Part shown: in pieces, positions 1 through 6,820 of the stretch
Position numbering within the stretch: position 1 is the first letter of the stretch
How the letters are laid out: every line of letters begins with the position of its first letter
Origin: an uncultured Amaricoccus sp.
Lineage (GTDB): Bacteria; Pseudomonadota; Alphaproteobacteria; Rhodobacterales; Rhodobacteraceae
Reading direction: 5' to 3'
DNA length: 6,820 nt
Assembly (NCBI RefSeq): GCF_937858865.1
Contig: NZ_CALLYO010000103.1
Coordinates: forward strand, 1-6,820
Made by a program: the position numbers and the translations under genes
The notes under the pieces: model-generated
Database searches by the model: none
Told to the model about the DNA's origin: nothing
The model's input: only the letters and a program-made list of their open reading frames with translations

Positions 1-285
1 GACCAGCTCCAGGCGGACGCGCATGCCGAGGACGCCCGCAGCGCGCCGGATCGAGTTGAGGGTCACGCCGTCGTTCTCCGGATCGAGCAGACGGTTCACC
101 TGCGCGCGGCTCGTCTCCAGACGGCGCGCCATCGCCGCCTTGGAAATCCCGAGTTCCTTCATCCGTCGCTCGAGGGAGGCCGCGATAACCTTCTTGACCG
201 CCATCTCGGCCACCTCGTCGGCAATGCCCTCCGCCTCGAGGAACCCCTCGAAGGACGAGCCGACAGAGCCCTTCTCGACACTCAC
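1..285 (-). CDS. XRE-family antitoxin of a HigBA-like toxin-antitoxin pair (partial, C-terminus cut by window edge)
   Basis: Likely DNA-binding antitoxin that neutralises the toxin encoded just upstream and represses their shared promoter. The frame begins at a GTG that shares four bases with the toxin stop (GTGA, 285-282) and stays open for 95 codons to the window edge. An AAGGA sequence lies 8 bases before this GTG, which supports the start. Residues 1-36 form an acidic, probably helical lead-in. Residues 38-67 look like a helix-turn-helix (LERRMKELGISKAAMARRL, then a recognition helix around TSRAQVNRLLD). The block DGVTLNSIRRAAGVLGMRVRLELV (shown in part: TLNSIRRAAGVLG) is typical of the end of this family, so probably only a few residues are missing. 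The overlap and toxin-first order are characteristic of HigBA systems. The family call is from remembered motif patterns; the missing stop codon prevents a length check. Confidence 0.85.
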   Translation of the reverse strand, partial: MSVEKGSVGSSFEGFLEAEGIADEVAEMAVKKVIAASLERRMKELGISKAAMARRLETSRAQVNRLLDPENDGVTLNSIRRAAGVLGMRVRLELV

Positions 286-629
286 CTTTCCAGTCCTTTC
301 ATCCGCCTTGTCGCCAGTTCGATCTCGTGCTGCGGCGCCTTCCGCGACTTCTTCTCGAAACCGTGCAGCAGAACCATCGTCCCCTCCCGGAAGCAGAAGA
401 GAACCCGTGCGGTCCTGCCGTGCGGCAGGTCGGTGCGAACCTCCCACAGCCCGGCGCGCATCGGCCGGCAGAGTGGCAGGCCGATCGGCCAGCCGAATTC
501 CACCGCCATGATGTCGGCGCCGATCAGCTTGCGGTCCTGCACCGACAGCGATCGAAGCCAGACCCGAACCGGCTCCTCGCCGTTCTCGGCCCGCCAGAAG
601 GCGGCGGCCAGCCGCTTCGCCCTTGCCAT
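282..629 (-). CDS. RelE/ParE-superfamily (HigB, phage Gp49-like) toxin
   Basis: Predicted toxin of a type II toxin-antitoxin pair. Relatives are ribosome-dependent mRNA interferases that cut translated mRNA when the antitoxin is lost; activity here is inferred. The 115-residue length fits the family. Visible family motifs in order are PVRVWLRSL (20-28), FGWPIGLPL (45-53), GLWEVR (60-65), GRTARVLF (71-78) and LLHGFEKKSRKAP (87-99). The basic residues in the last three blocks (R64, R72, R75, K93, K94, K97) are the expected RNA-binding or catalytic surface. The ATG at 629 is the only good start: an in-frame TGA lies just upstream with no other start codon between. No proper Shine-Dalgarno precedes it, but a consensus -35 sits 25 bases away, suggesting a leaderless message. 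The gene ends by overlapping the antitoxin start by four bases, so the two are translationally coupled. No truncation is seen. Confidence 0.9.
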   Translation of the reverse strand: MARAKRLAAAFWRAENGEEPVRVWLRSLSVQDRKLIGADIMAVEFGWPIGLPLCRPMRAGLWEVRTDLPHGRTARVLFCFREGTMVLLHGFEKKSRKAPQHEIELATRRMKGLER

Positions 630-660
630 CCCGTGTATCTTTTTTGATCCATACTGTCAA
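630..660 (-). promoter_or_regulatory. Candidate promoter of the toxin-antitoxin operon
   Basis: A perfect -35 consensus TTGACA lies at 660-655. After a 17-base A-rich spacer comes TACACG (637-632), a poor -10 match; GATACA with a 15-base spacer is an alternative. The -10 ends only 2-4 bases before the ATG, so transcription would begin at or within the start codon. The spacer holds an imperfect dyad, GTAT-N12-ATAC (654-635), a possible site for autoregulation by the antitoxin. The local AT-richness contrasts with the surrounding GC-rich DNA. The -35 is seen directly; promoter function is inference. Confidence 0.45.
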
Positions 661-723
661 GGCGACGCGCGACCTCGGGCGCCAGTTCGCGCAGGGATCG
701 GTAAAGGACAGATGGAGAAGGCC

Positions 724-2343
<1,620 letters not shown>

Positions 2344-2344
2344 C

Positions 2345-3472
2345 TCAGCGGTCCTTCGGATCGAGCGAGTCGCGCAGGCCGTCGCCGAGGAAGTTGAGCG
2401 CGAAGAGGATGAGGGTCAGCGTCAGCGCCGGCCAGATGAGCAGCCAGAGCGCGCCGCGCATGTTGGCCGCCCCCTCGGAGATGAGCAGGCCGAGCGAGGT
2501 CAGCGGATCCTGCACGCCGAGGCCGAGGAAGGAGAGCAGGCTCTCGAGCAGGATCGCCTTCGGCACGAGGAGGGTGACGAAGACGACCACCGGCCCGAGG
2601 GTGTTCGGGATGATGTGCCGCGTCAGGATCCCGAGCCTGGTCGCGCCGAGCGCCTCCGCCGCCTGCACGAACTCCTGCCGCTTCAGGCTGAGGGTCTGGC
2701 CGCGGACGATGCGGGCCATGTCGAGCCATTCGGTGAAGCCGATGGCGATGAAGATGATGACGAGGCTGCGGCCGAAGAAGACCACCATCAGGATGACGAA
2801 GAAGATGAAGGGGAGCGAGTAGAGGATGTCGACGATGCGCATCATCACGTTGTCGACCCGCCCGCCGAGATAGCCGGAGACGGCGCCGTAGGTGACGCCG
2901 AGGACGAGTGCCATGAAGGAGGCGAGGATGCCGATGGCGAGGGATATGCGCACGCCGATCATGATCCGCGCCACGAGGTCGCGCCCGATGGCGTCGGTGC
3001 CGAAGAAGAAGTGCAGCCGCTGGACATCGACCGCGATCGTCCCGCTCCTGCCGTCCTCGGCGAGGTCGAGGCGCGGGTTGGAGAAGAGGTCGGAGCGCTC
3101 GAAGTAGCGCAGGACGCGCGGGTCGATCGCCTCGTCCGCACGCACCTCGACGGTGATCTCGCTCCCCTCGAGCACCGGCGGGCCGGCATCGAGCCGCGTG
3201 CGCCGCAGCTCGCGCTCGAAGGCGGGCAGGATGGTGTCGGCGCGCGGATAGGCCTCGAGGCTGGCCGGCACGCGGACGAACTGCGGGTAGACGCGGTTGT
3301 AGGGATGCGGCCAGAGCGCCGGCCCGAAGATGCCGACGAGGGCGAGGAGCACCAGCACCACCATGCTCGCCACGGCCGCCCGGTTGCGGCGCAGGCGGAT
3401 CCAGGCGTCCTGCCAGAGCGAGCGCCCGGCGACGGGCGGCGGTTCATCGAGCGGCAACGGCTGGACGACCAT
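2345..3472 (-). CDS. oppC: Oligopeptide ABC transporter permease OppC, with an extended periplasmic insert
   Basis: Inner-membrane permease that pairs with OppB to form the peptide channel. The sequence closely resembles my recollection of E. coli OppC: GRSLWQDA near the N-terminus (17-24), NRAAVAS (30-36), FGTDAIGRDL (157-166), SGYLGGRVD, WLDMARIVRGQTLSLKR (249-265) and the C-terminal GDGLRDSLDPKDR. The EAA coupling loop that contacts the ATPase is at about 267-290 (EAL-GATRLGILTRHIIPN). The first membrane segment is about 34-53, and five more follow between 168 and 364. The protein has 375 residues against about 302 in E. coli; the surplus sits between the first membrane segment and FGTD (about 60-155) and is charged, hence periplasmic. 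The ATG at 3472 follows the oppB stop by 9 bases, with a GGGGGAG Shine-Dalgarno in that gap, so translation is likely coupled. No disruption is seen. Confidence 0.96.
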   Translation of the reverse strand: MVVQPLPLDEPPPVAGRSLWQDAWIRLRRNRAAVASMVVLVLLALVGIFGPALWPHPYNRVYPQFVRVPASLEAYPRADTILPAFERELRRTRLDAGPPVLEGSEITVEVRADEAIDPRVLRYFERSDLFSNPRLDLAEDGRSGTIAVDVQRLHFFFGTDAIGRDLVARIMIGVRISLAIGILASFMALVLGVTYGAVSGYLGGRVDNVMMRIVDILYSLPFIFFVILMVVFFGRSLVIIFIAIGFTEWLDMARIVRGQTLSLKRQEFVQAAEALGATRLGILTRHIIPNTLGPVVVFVTLLVPKAILLESLLSFLGLGVQDPLTSLGLLISEGAANMRGALWLLIWPALTLTLILFALNFLGDGLRDSLDPKDR

Positions 3473-3481
3473 GGCTCCCCC

Positions 3482-4405
3482 TCAGTCGTAGCGCACCCTC
3501 GGGTCGAGCCAGGCGTAGACGAGGTCGACCACGAGGTTGAAGAAGATGACGAAGATGGCGATCACGACGACGGTGCCCATGACGAGGGTGTAGTCGCGGC
3601 CGAGGGCGCCCTGGACGAAGTAGCGGCCGATGCCGGGGATGCCGAAGATCGTCTCGACCACCACCGAGCCGGTGAGGAGGCCCGCCGCCGTCGGGCCGAG
3701 GTAGGAGACGGCGGGGAGCATGGCGGCGCGGAGCGCGTGCACGCCGACGACGACGCGGGTGGGCAGGCCGTAGGCGCGGGCGGTGCGCACGTGGTTGGAG
3801 CGCAGCGCCTCGATCGTCGAGCCGCGCACCAGGCGGGCGATCACCGCCACCTGCGGCAGGGCGAGGGTGACTATGGGGAGGACCCAGTAGGCGGGGTTGG
3901 CGTTCGACCAGCCGCCGGCCGGCAGCCAGCCGAGGACAACGCCGAAGAGCAGGCTGAGCAGCGGTGCGACCACGAAGTTGGGCGTGGTGATGCCGAAGGT
4001 CGCGAGCCCGACCACCGCGTAGTCGACGCCCGAGTTCTGCCGGATCGCCGCCCAGGCGCCGAGGATGGTGCCGAGGACGACGGCGACGAGGAGCGCGAGG
4101 CTACCGAGCAGGATCGAGACCGGCAGGCCCACGGCGAAGAGGTCGTTCACCGAGAAGTCGCGCTTGGTGAAGCTCGGGCCGAGGTCGCCGTGCAGCAGGT
4201 TCGAGAGGTAGGTGAGATACTGCGACCAGAGCGGCGCATCGAGATTGTAGGCGCGGTTGAGGTTGGCCATGATCAGGGGGTCGATCGGCCGCTCCAGGTC
4301 GAACGGCCCGCCCGGCGCCATGCGGATCATGAAGAAGGTCAGCGTGATGATGACGAAGACGGTCGGGACGGCACTCGCCAGCCTTCGCAGCGTGTAGATC
4401 AGCAT
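3482..4405 (-). CDS. oppB: Oligopeptide ABC transporter permease OppB
   Basis: Inner-membrane permease forming half of the peptide translocation channel. Its 307 residues match the usual family length (306 in E. coli). Diagnostic blocks include the N-terminal membrane helix LRRLASAVPTVFVIITLTFF (in 6-25), RMAPGGPFDLERP (28-40), HGDLGPSF (72-79), PNFVVAPLL (142-150), WLPAGGW (160-166), HVRTARAYGLP in the ATPase-coupling EAA region (205-215), VVETIFGIPGIGRYFVQGALGRDY (parts of 249-272) and a C-terminal DPRVRYD. Six membrane segments can be drawn, at about 10-28, 98-120, 132-158, 172-192, 236-256 and 276-300. The ATG at 4405 has a GGGAG Shine-Dalgarno close upstream. It follows oppA after a 57-base gap containing a strong stem-loop, and is followed at 9 bases by oppC. 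The similarity to E. coli OppB is from memory of that sequence and is extensive, so OppB is favoured over DppB. Confidence 0.96.
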   Translation of the reverse strand: MLIYTLRRLASAVPTVFVIITLTFFMIRMAPGGPFDLERPIDPLIMANLNRAYNLDAPLWSQYLTYLSNLLHGDLGPSFTKRDFSVNDLFAVGLPVSILLGSLALLVAVVLGTILGAWAAIRQNSGVDYAVVGLATFGITTPNFVVAPLLSLLFGVVLGWLPAGGWSNANPAYWVLPIVTLALPQVAVIARLVRGSTIEALRSNHVRTARAYGLPTRVVVGVHALRAAMLPAVSYLGPTAAGLLTGSVVVETIFGIPGIGRYFVQGALGRDYTLVMGTVVVIAIFVIFFNLVVDLVYAWLDPRVRYD

Positions 4406-4427
4406 CGCTTCTCCCGCCGATGCAATG

Positions 4428-4454
4428 GCGGCGGGCCAGGGCGGGGCCCGCCGC
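4428..4454 (-). promoter_or_regulatory. GC-rich stem-loop between oppA and oppB
   Basis: A perfect 10-bp inverted repeat, GCGGCGGGCC (4428-4437) and GGCCCGCCGC (4445-4454), encloses a 7-base loop, starting 9 bases after the oppA stop in transcript direction. No run of U follows, so it is not a classic terminator. In peptide and sugar ABC operons such structures after the binding-protein gene often protect its mRNA from 3' exonucleases or partly attenuate downstream transcription, giving more binding protein than permease. The repeat is seen directly; the role is inferred from position. Confidence 0.55.
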
Positions 4455-4462
4455 GGGTGTCT

Positions 4463-6049
4463 CTACTGCGTGATCGATAGCCAGCGCGAGAAGTGGTCGT
4501 CGAGGATGTTGTCCTCGTAGCCCGTCACCCTGTCGGAGACGAGCGCGCGGGACGAATAGTAGAGGATGGGGATCGACGGCACCTCGGCCAGATAGATCTT
4601 CTCCGCCTCGGCCAGCAGCGCCGCCCGTTCGCCGAGGTCCGTGGTCTCGGCCGCGGCGCGCATCTTCGCGTCGTAATCGGGATTCGACCATTTCGGGTAG
4701 TTGAACGAGACGCCCGACTCGTTGAGATAGAGGAAGTTCTGCGGGTCGGAATAGTCGCCGATCCAGCCGGCGCGGACGATGTCGAAGTCGCCGTCCTCGC
4801 GCAGGTAGTTGAAGTAGTTCGTCCCCTCCATCTCGTTCAGCGTCGACTTGATGCCGACGTTCGAGAGCATGTCGGCGACCGCCGCCATGGTGTTGCGGTG
4901 GTTCTCCGACGAGTTGTAGCTGAGCTGGATCTCCAGCGTCGCCGGGTCGACCCCCGCCTCCTCGAAGAGCGCCAGCGCCTTGTCCTCGCGGTCGAGCAGA
5001 TCCTCGCCGGCATAGTCGAGCTCGGGTGGCTCGGCGACGTAGTTGTCGATGCCCGGCGGCACCAGCGAGTAGGCCGGCAGCATCGTTCCCTGCCAGACCT
5101 CGTCGGCGATGAAGTCGCGGTCGATCAGCATGGAGATCGCCTGCCGCACCCGCGGGTCGGCGAACTTCTCCTTCGTCGTCTTCACCGGCAGATAGTAGCT
5201 GCCGAGATAGGGCGCGATCCTGAGCTGGTTCGGCAGCTTCTCCTTCATGTAGGCCATCTGCTCGGCCGGCACGTCGGCGCAGATCAGCACCTCGCCGGCC
5301 TCGAAGCGGCGCAGACAGGCCGAGCGGTCCTCGAAGGGGAGCCACTGCACCTCGTCGATCTTCACGTTCGCCGCGTCGTAGTAGTTCGGGTTCTTCTTCA
5401 GCACGATCTTGTCGTTCGGCACGAAGCTCTCGAGCAGGAAGGCGCCGTTGGTGACGAGGTTCCCCGGCTTGGTGAAGTCGTTGCCGAGCGCCTCCACGCT
5501 CGCCTTGTGCAGCGGCTTGCCGGTCTGATGGGTGAGGAGCTGGAGGAAATAGGGCGTCGGCCCGTTCAGGGTGAAGACGAGCGTCTGCGGGTCAGGCGCC
5601 GCAACGCCCAGCTCCTCGAGCGGCATCTCGCCCTTGTTCACCGCCTCGGCGTTCTGGATCGGGAAGAGGATCGAGGCGTAGCCGGCCGCCGTCGCCGGGT
5701 CCATGATCCGCCGGAAGGCGAAGAGGAAGTCGTCGGACGTCACCGGATCGCCGTTCGACCACTTGCCGCCCTCCCGCATGTGGAAGGTGTAGGTGGTGCC
5801 GTCCTCGGAGATCTCCCAGGATTCCGCCGCGCCGGGGATGACGTTCCCGGCCGCGTCCTGGGTCACGAGCCCGTCGTAGAGGTCGTTGAGCACCCGCGAC
5901 TCGGAGATGGTCGAGGTCTTGTGGTGGTCGAGGGTCGCCGGGTCGGTGTCGTTGCCGCGCACCAGCACCACCTGCGCCGAGGAGATCGCCGTACTCGCGA
6001 GGAGCATGCCCATCGCGAAAAGTCCGGCGCCGAGAGTTCGTTGCATCAT
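4463..6049 (-). CDS. oppA: Periplasmic oligopeptide-binding protein OppA (SBP family 5)
   Basis: Periplasmic receptor that captures peptides and delivers them to OppB/OppC. The N-terminus is a Sec signal peptide: basic MMQR, a hydrophobic core (about 8-22) and likely cleavage after SSA near residue 25. About 528 residues is normal for the family. Family landmarks include LYDGL (57-61), WSNGDPVTSDDF (97-108), PGNLVTNGAF (195-204), NPNYY (220-224), DPRVRQA (298-304), PAYSLVPPGIDNY (325-337) and FDIVRAGWIGDY (422-433). The Arg and Asp flanking AGW (R426, D432) match E. coli R413 and D419, the latter binding the peptide amino-terminus, so peptides are the likely ligand. The E. coli disulfide partners (in YLCTYYY and AGWCADY) are Gly and Ile here; two other cysteines occur at 245 and 257. 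The start is ambiguous: GTG at 6052 is immediately followed by ATGs at 6049 and 6046. I chose 6049 because GGGAGG then lies at the ideal 8 bases. First gene of the importer operon. Confidence 0.96.
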   Translation of the reverse strand: MMQRTLGAGLFAMGMLLASTAISSAQVVLVRGNDTDPATLDHHKTSTISESRVLNDLYDGLVTQDAAGNVIPGAAESWEISEDGTTYTFHMREGGKWSNGDPVTSDDFLFAFRRIMDPATAAGYASILFPIQNAEAVNKGEMPLEELGVAAPDPQTLVFTLNGPTPYFLQLLTHQTGKPLHKASVEALGNDFTKPGNLVTNGAFLLESFVPNDKIVLKKNPNYYDAANVKIDEVQWLPFEDRSACLRRFEAGEVLICADVPAEQMAYMKEKLPNQLRIAPYLGSYYLPVKTTKEKFADPRVRQAISMLIDRDFIADEVWQGTMLPAYSLVPPGIDNYVAEPPELDYAGEDLLDREDKALALFEEAGVDPATLEIQLSYNSSENHRNTMAAVADMLSNVGIKSTLNEMEGTNYFNYLREDGDFDIVRAGWIGDYSDPQNFLYLNESGVSFNYPKWSNPDYDAKMRAAAETTDLGERAALLAEAEKIYLAEVPSIPILYYSSRALVSDRVTGYEDNILDDHFSRWLSITQ

Positions 6050-6057
6050 CACCGCTG

Positions 6058-6063
6058 CCTCCC
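6058..6063 (-). promoter_or_regulatory. Shine-Dalgarno site of oppA
   Basis: GGGAGG on the minus strand is a near-perfect match to the 16S rRNA tail. It lies 5, 8 and 11 bases before the three successive possible starts GTG (6052), ATG (6049) and ATG (6046). The 8-base spacing and the ATG codon favour 6049. Its strength fits the high expression expected of a binding protein. Confidence 0.7.
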
Positions 6064-6080
6064 GTCAGCTGTTCGTGAAT

Positions 6081-6093
6081 TCGCCTCAGGCGA
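6081..6093. repeat. 13-base palindrome upstream of oppA
   Basis: TCGCCT-G-AGGCGA is a perfect odd-length dyad lying about two helical turns (centre to centre 20.5 bases) from the palindrome at 6103-6112. In RNA it can fold only as a 5-bp stem with a 3-base loop, and no U-tract follows, so a protein-binding site is at least as likely as a terminator. The dyad is seen directly; its function is unknown. Confidence 0.35.
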
Positions 6094-6121
6094 TAGTCGC
6101 ACCGGCATGCCGACCCAACAA
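6093..6121 (-). promoter_or_regulatory. Weak candidate oppA promoter with a palindrome in its spacer
   Basis: TTGTTG (6121-6116) and GACTAT (6098-6093) are separated by 17 bases, but each matches its consensus at only three of six positions. The spacer contains the perfect palindrome CGGCATGCCG (6112-6103), a usual operator position. A start site near 6086 would give a leader of about 37 bases with the oppA Shine-Dalgarno in it. The pairing of boxes could be chance; the opp genes may instead be read through from the ATP-grasp gene. Confidence 0.25.
6103..6112. repeat. 10-base palindrome upstream of oppA
   Basis: CGGCATGCCG is a perfect even-length palindrome in the 81-base gap between the ATP-grasp stop and the oppA start. 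With no loop it is a poor RNA hairpin and more plausible as a binding site for a dimeric regulator. GC-rich DNA yields such palindromes by chance fairly often, so the call rests on its intergenic place and the second dyad nearby. Confidence 0.3.
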
Positions 6122-6130
6122 GCCTTATCC

Positions 6131-6820
6131 TCAGGCCGCCCGGACCCGCACCCGCTCGCCGATGTCGTTCAGGATCGCGCGCAGGATGTCGTAGTCGGGA
6201 TGGCGGACTCGCATCCAGGCGTTGGCCATGTAGCCGGCCTCGACCGGCTGGGTCGGCGTGCCCGGCTCGGGGAAGTGGCTGCCGACGACGTTCTCGCCGT
6301 ACTGGCGGAAGATCTCCTCCGTGCCCTCGTAGCCGGCGATCCGCCCGTCGCGGTCCGGGCGCAGCGCGATGATCCCGCAGGCGTAGCGCCGGGACGCCCG
6401 CACCTCCGACCGCCCGTGGCAGACCGCGAGCGCCCACTCGCGGTAGAGGTCGATCTCGTTGCCGGCGCAGTAGCTGTCCCACTGCCCCACCCCCGGCGGC
6501 CGGCAGCCGATCTCGGAGAAGCGCAGGCCCTTCGGCCCGTAGAACCACTCCATGTGCGTCGGCGCCGTCTCGATGCCCAGGGCGCGGCTGACCCGCCGCC
6601 CCATCTCCCTGACCTCGTCGTAGCCCGGCTCGTCCATGCGGTTCGTCGCCACGATCTGCGGCGAGATCCAGCGCGTGCGCATCGCCTCGAGCACGTTCGG
6701 ATAATAGTGGCTGACGAAGTCGTGGACGACCTGCCCGTTCACGGTCAGCGTGTCGTAGAAGCCCTCGTGCCCGACCACGAACTCCTCGATCGCGACCGGC
6801 GCTCCGTCGGCGAGGCCGCT
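6131..6820 (-). CDS. ATP-grasp ligase-family protein (partial, N-terminus beyond window)
   Basis: C-terminal 229 residues of an ATP-grasp enzyme; the frame is open to the window edge and ends in TGA at 6131. ATP-grasp enzymes activate a carboxylate as an acyl-phosphate and join it to an amine, thiol or other nucleophile. The fragment opens with VAIEEFVVGHEGFYDTLTV (9-27), the usual adenine-contacting strand and following beta-hairpin. The metal-binding glutamates appear in THMEWF (88-93) and FSEIGCRPPG (101-110), spaced as in the purine-biosynthesis (PurK/PurT) and biotin-carboxylase types; the third-position Asn of the biotin-carboxylase type is Gly here, as can happen in PurK/PurT-like members. 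After the ATP-grasp core, about 100 residues form a C-terminal domain with RYACGIIALRPDRDGRI (144-160), like the tail of carboxylase and L-amino-acid ligase types. It lies 81 bases upstream of oppA on the same strand, so co-transcription is possible. The substrate cannot be named from this fragment. An internal GTG at 6778 is not the true start. Confidence 0.8.
   Translation of the reverse strand, partial: SGLADGAPVAIEEFVVGHEGFYDTLTVNGQVVHDFVSHYYPNVLEAMRTRWISPQIVATNRMDEPGYDEVREMGRRVSRALGIETAPTHMEWFYGPKGLRFSEIGCRPPGVGQWDSYCAGNEIDLYREWALAVCHGRSEVRASRRYACGIIALRPDRDGRIAGYEGTEEIFRQYGENVVGSHFPEPGTPTQPVEAGYMANAWMRVRHPDYDILRAILNDIGERVRVRAA

Noticed and set aside
638..646. T-run on the plus strand that could be read as the tail of a plus-strand terminator.
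   Set aside because: No GC hairpin precedes it on that strand and no plus-strand gene ends there. It is better explained as the A-rich promoter spacer of the toxin operon.
667..692. Hairpin with 6-bp arms as terminator of the opp operon.
   Set aside because: The stem is short, the loop is 14 bases and no U-tract follows on the minus strand, so I do not list it as a terminator.
4101..5345. A minus-strand open frame of 414 codons overlapping oppA and oppB.
   Set aside because: It is the +1 shadow of two real genes; the Arg/Ala/Gly-rich translation has no signal or domain.

Overview
The window is GC-rich DNA from a bacterial chromosome or large replicon. Every gene I can support lies on the minus strand, so transcription runs from the right end to the left. 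Codon use is strongly GC-biased. The OppB, OppC and OppA proteins are clearly related to the enterobacterial oligopeptide importer, but the two ATPases are fused and OppC carries a long insert. I read this as a Gram-negative proteobacterium, most likely an alphaproteobacterium. That placement is inference from protein style, not from a phylogenetic marker.

Right end to left. (1) Positions 6820-6131 hold the C-terminal 229 residues of an ATP-grasp ligase-type enzyme whose start lies outside the window. (2) Positions 6130-6050 are a short gap with two perfect palindromes, a weak candidate promoter and a strong Shine-Dalgarno site. (3) Positions 6049-724 form a compact oligopeptide ABC importer operon in the order oppA (periplasmic binding protein), oppB and oppC (permeases), then one gene encoding two fused nucleotide-binding domains equivalent to OppD+OppF. 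Gaps after oppB and oppC are 9 and 1 bases. The only larger internal gap (57 bases, after oppA) holds a perfect 10-bp GC stem-loop, placed where such structures often raise binding-protein mRNA over permease mRNA. (4) Positions 660-630 carry a consensus -35 element almost abutting the next gene. (5) Positions 629-1 hold a type II toxin-antitoxin pair in HigBA order: a RelE/ParE-fold Gp49-like toxin followed by an overlapping XRE-type antitoxin cut by the window edge.

The importer should bind peptides in the periplasm (OppA), pass them through the OppB/OppC channel, and power import with the double ATPase. Residues that contact peptide in E. coli OppA (the Arg and Asp around the AGW motif) are kept, which supports true peptide transport. 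The ATP-grasp enzyme beside it could act on peptide- or amino-acid-like compounds, but its substrate cannot be read from this fragment. The toxin-antitoxin pair appears to be an independent unit with its own promoter.

Nothing here is clearly a new system. The points most worth checking are the ATP-grasp/Opp neighbourhood, the periplasmic insert in OppC, the likely leaderless toxin-antitoxin transcript, and the palindromes in front of oppA.
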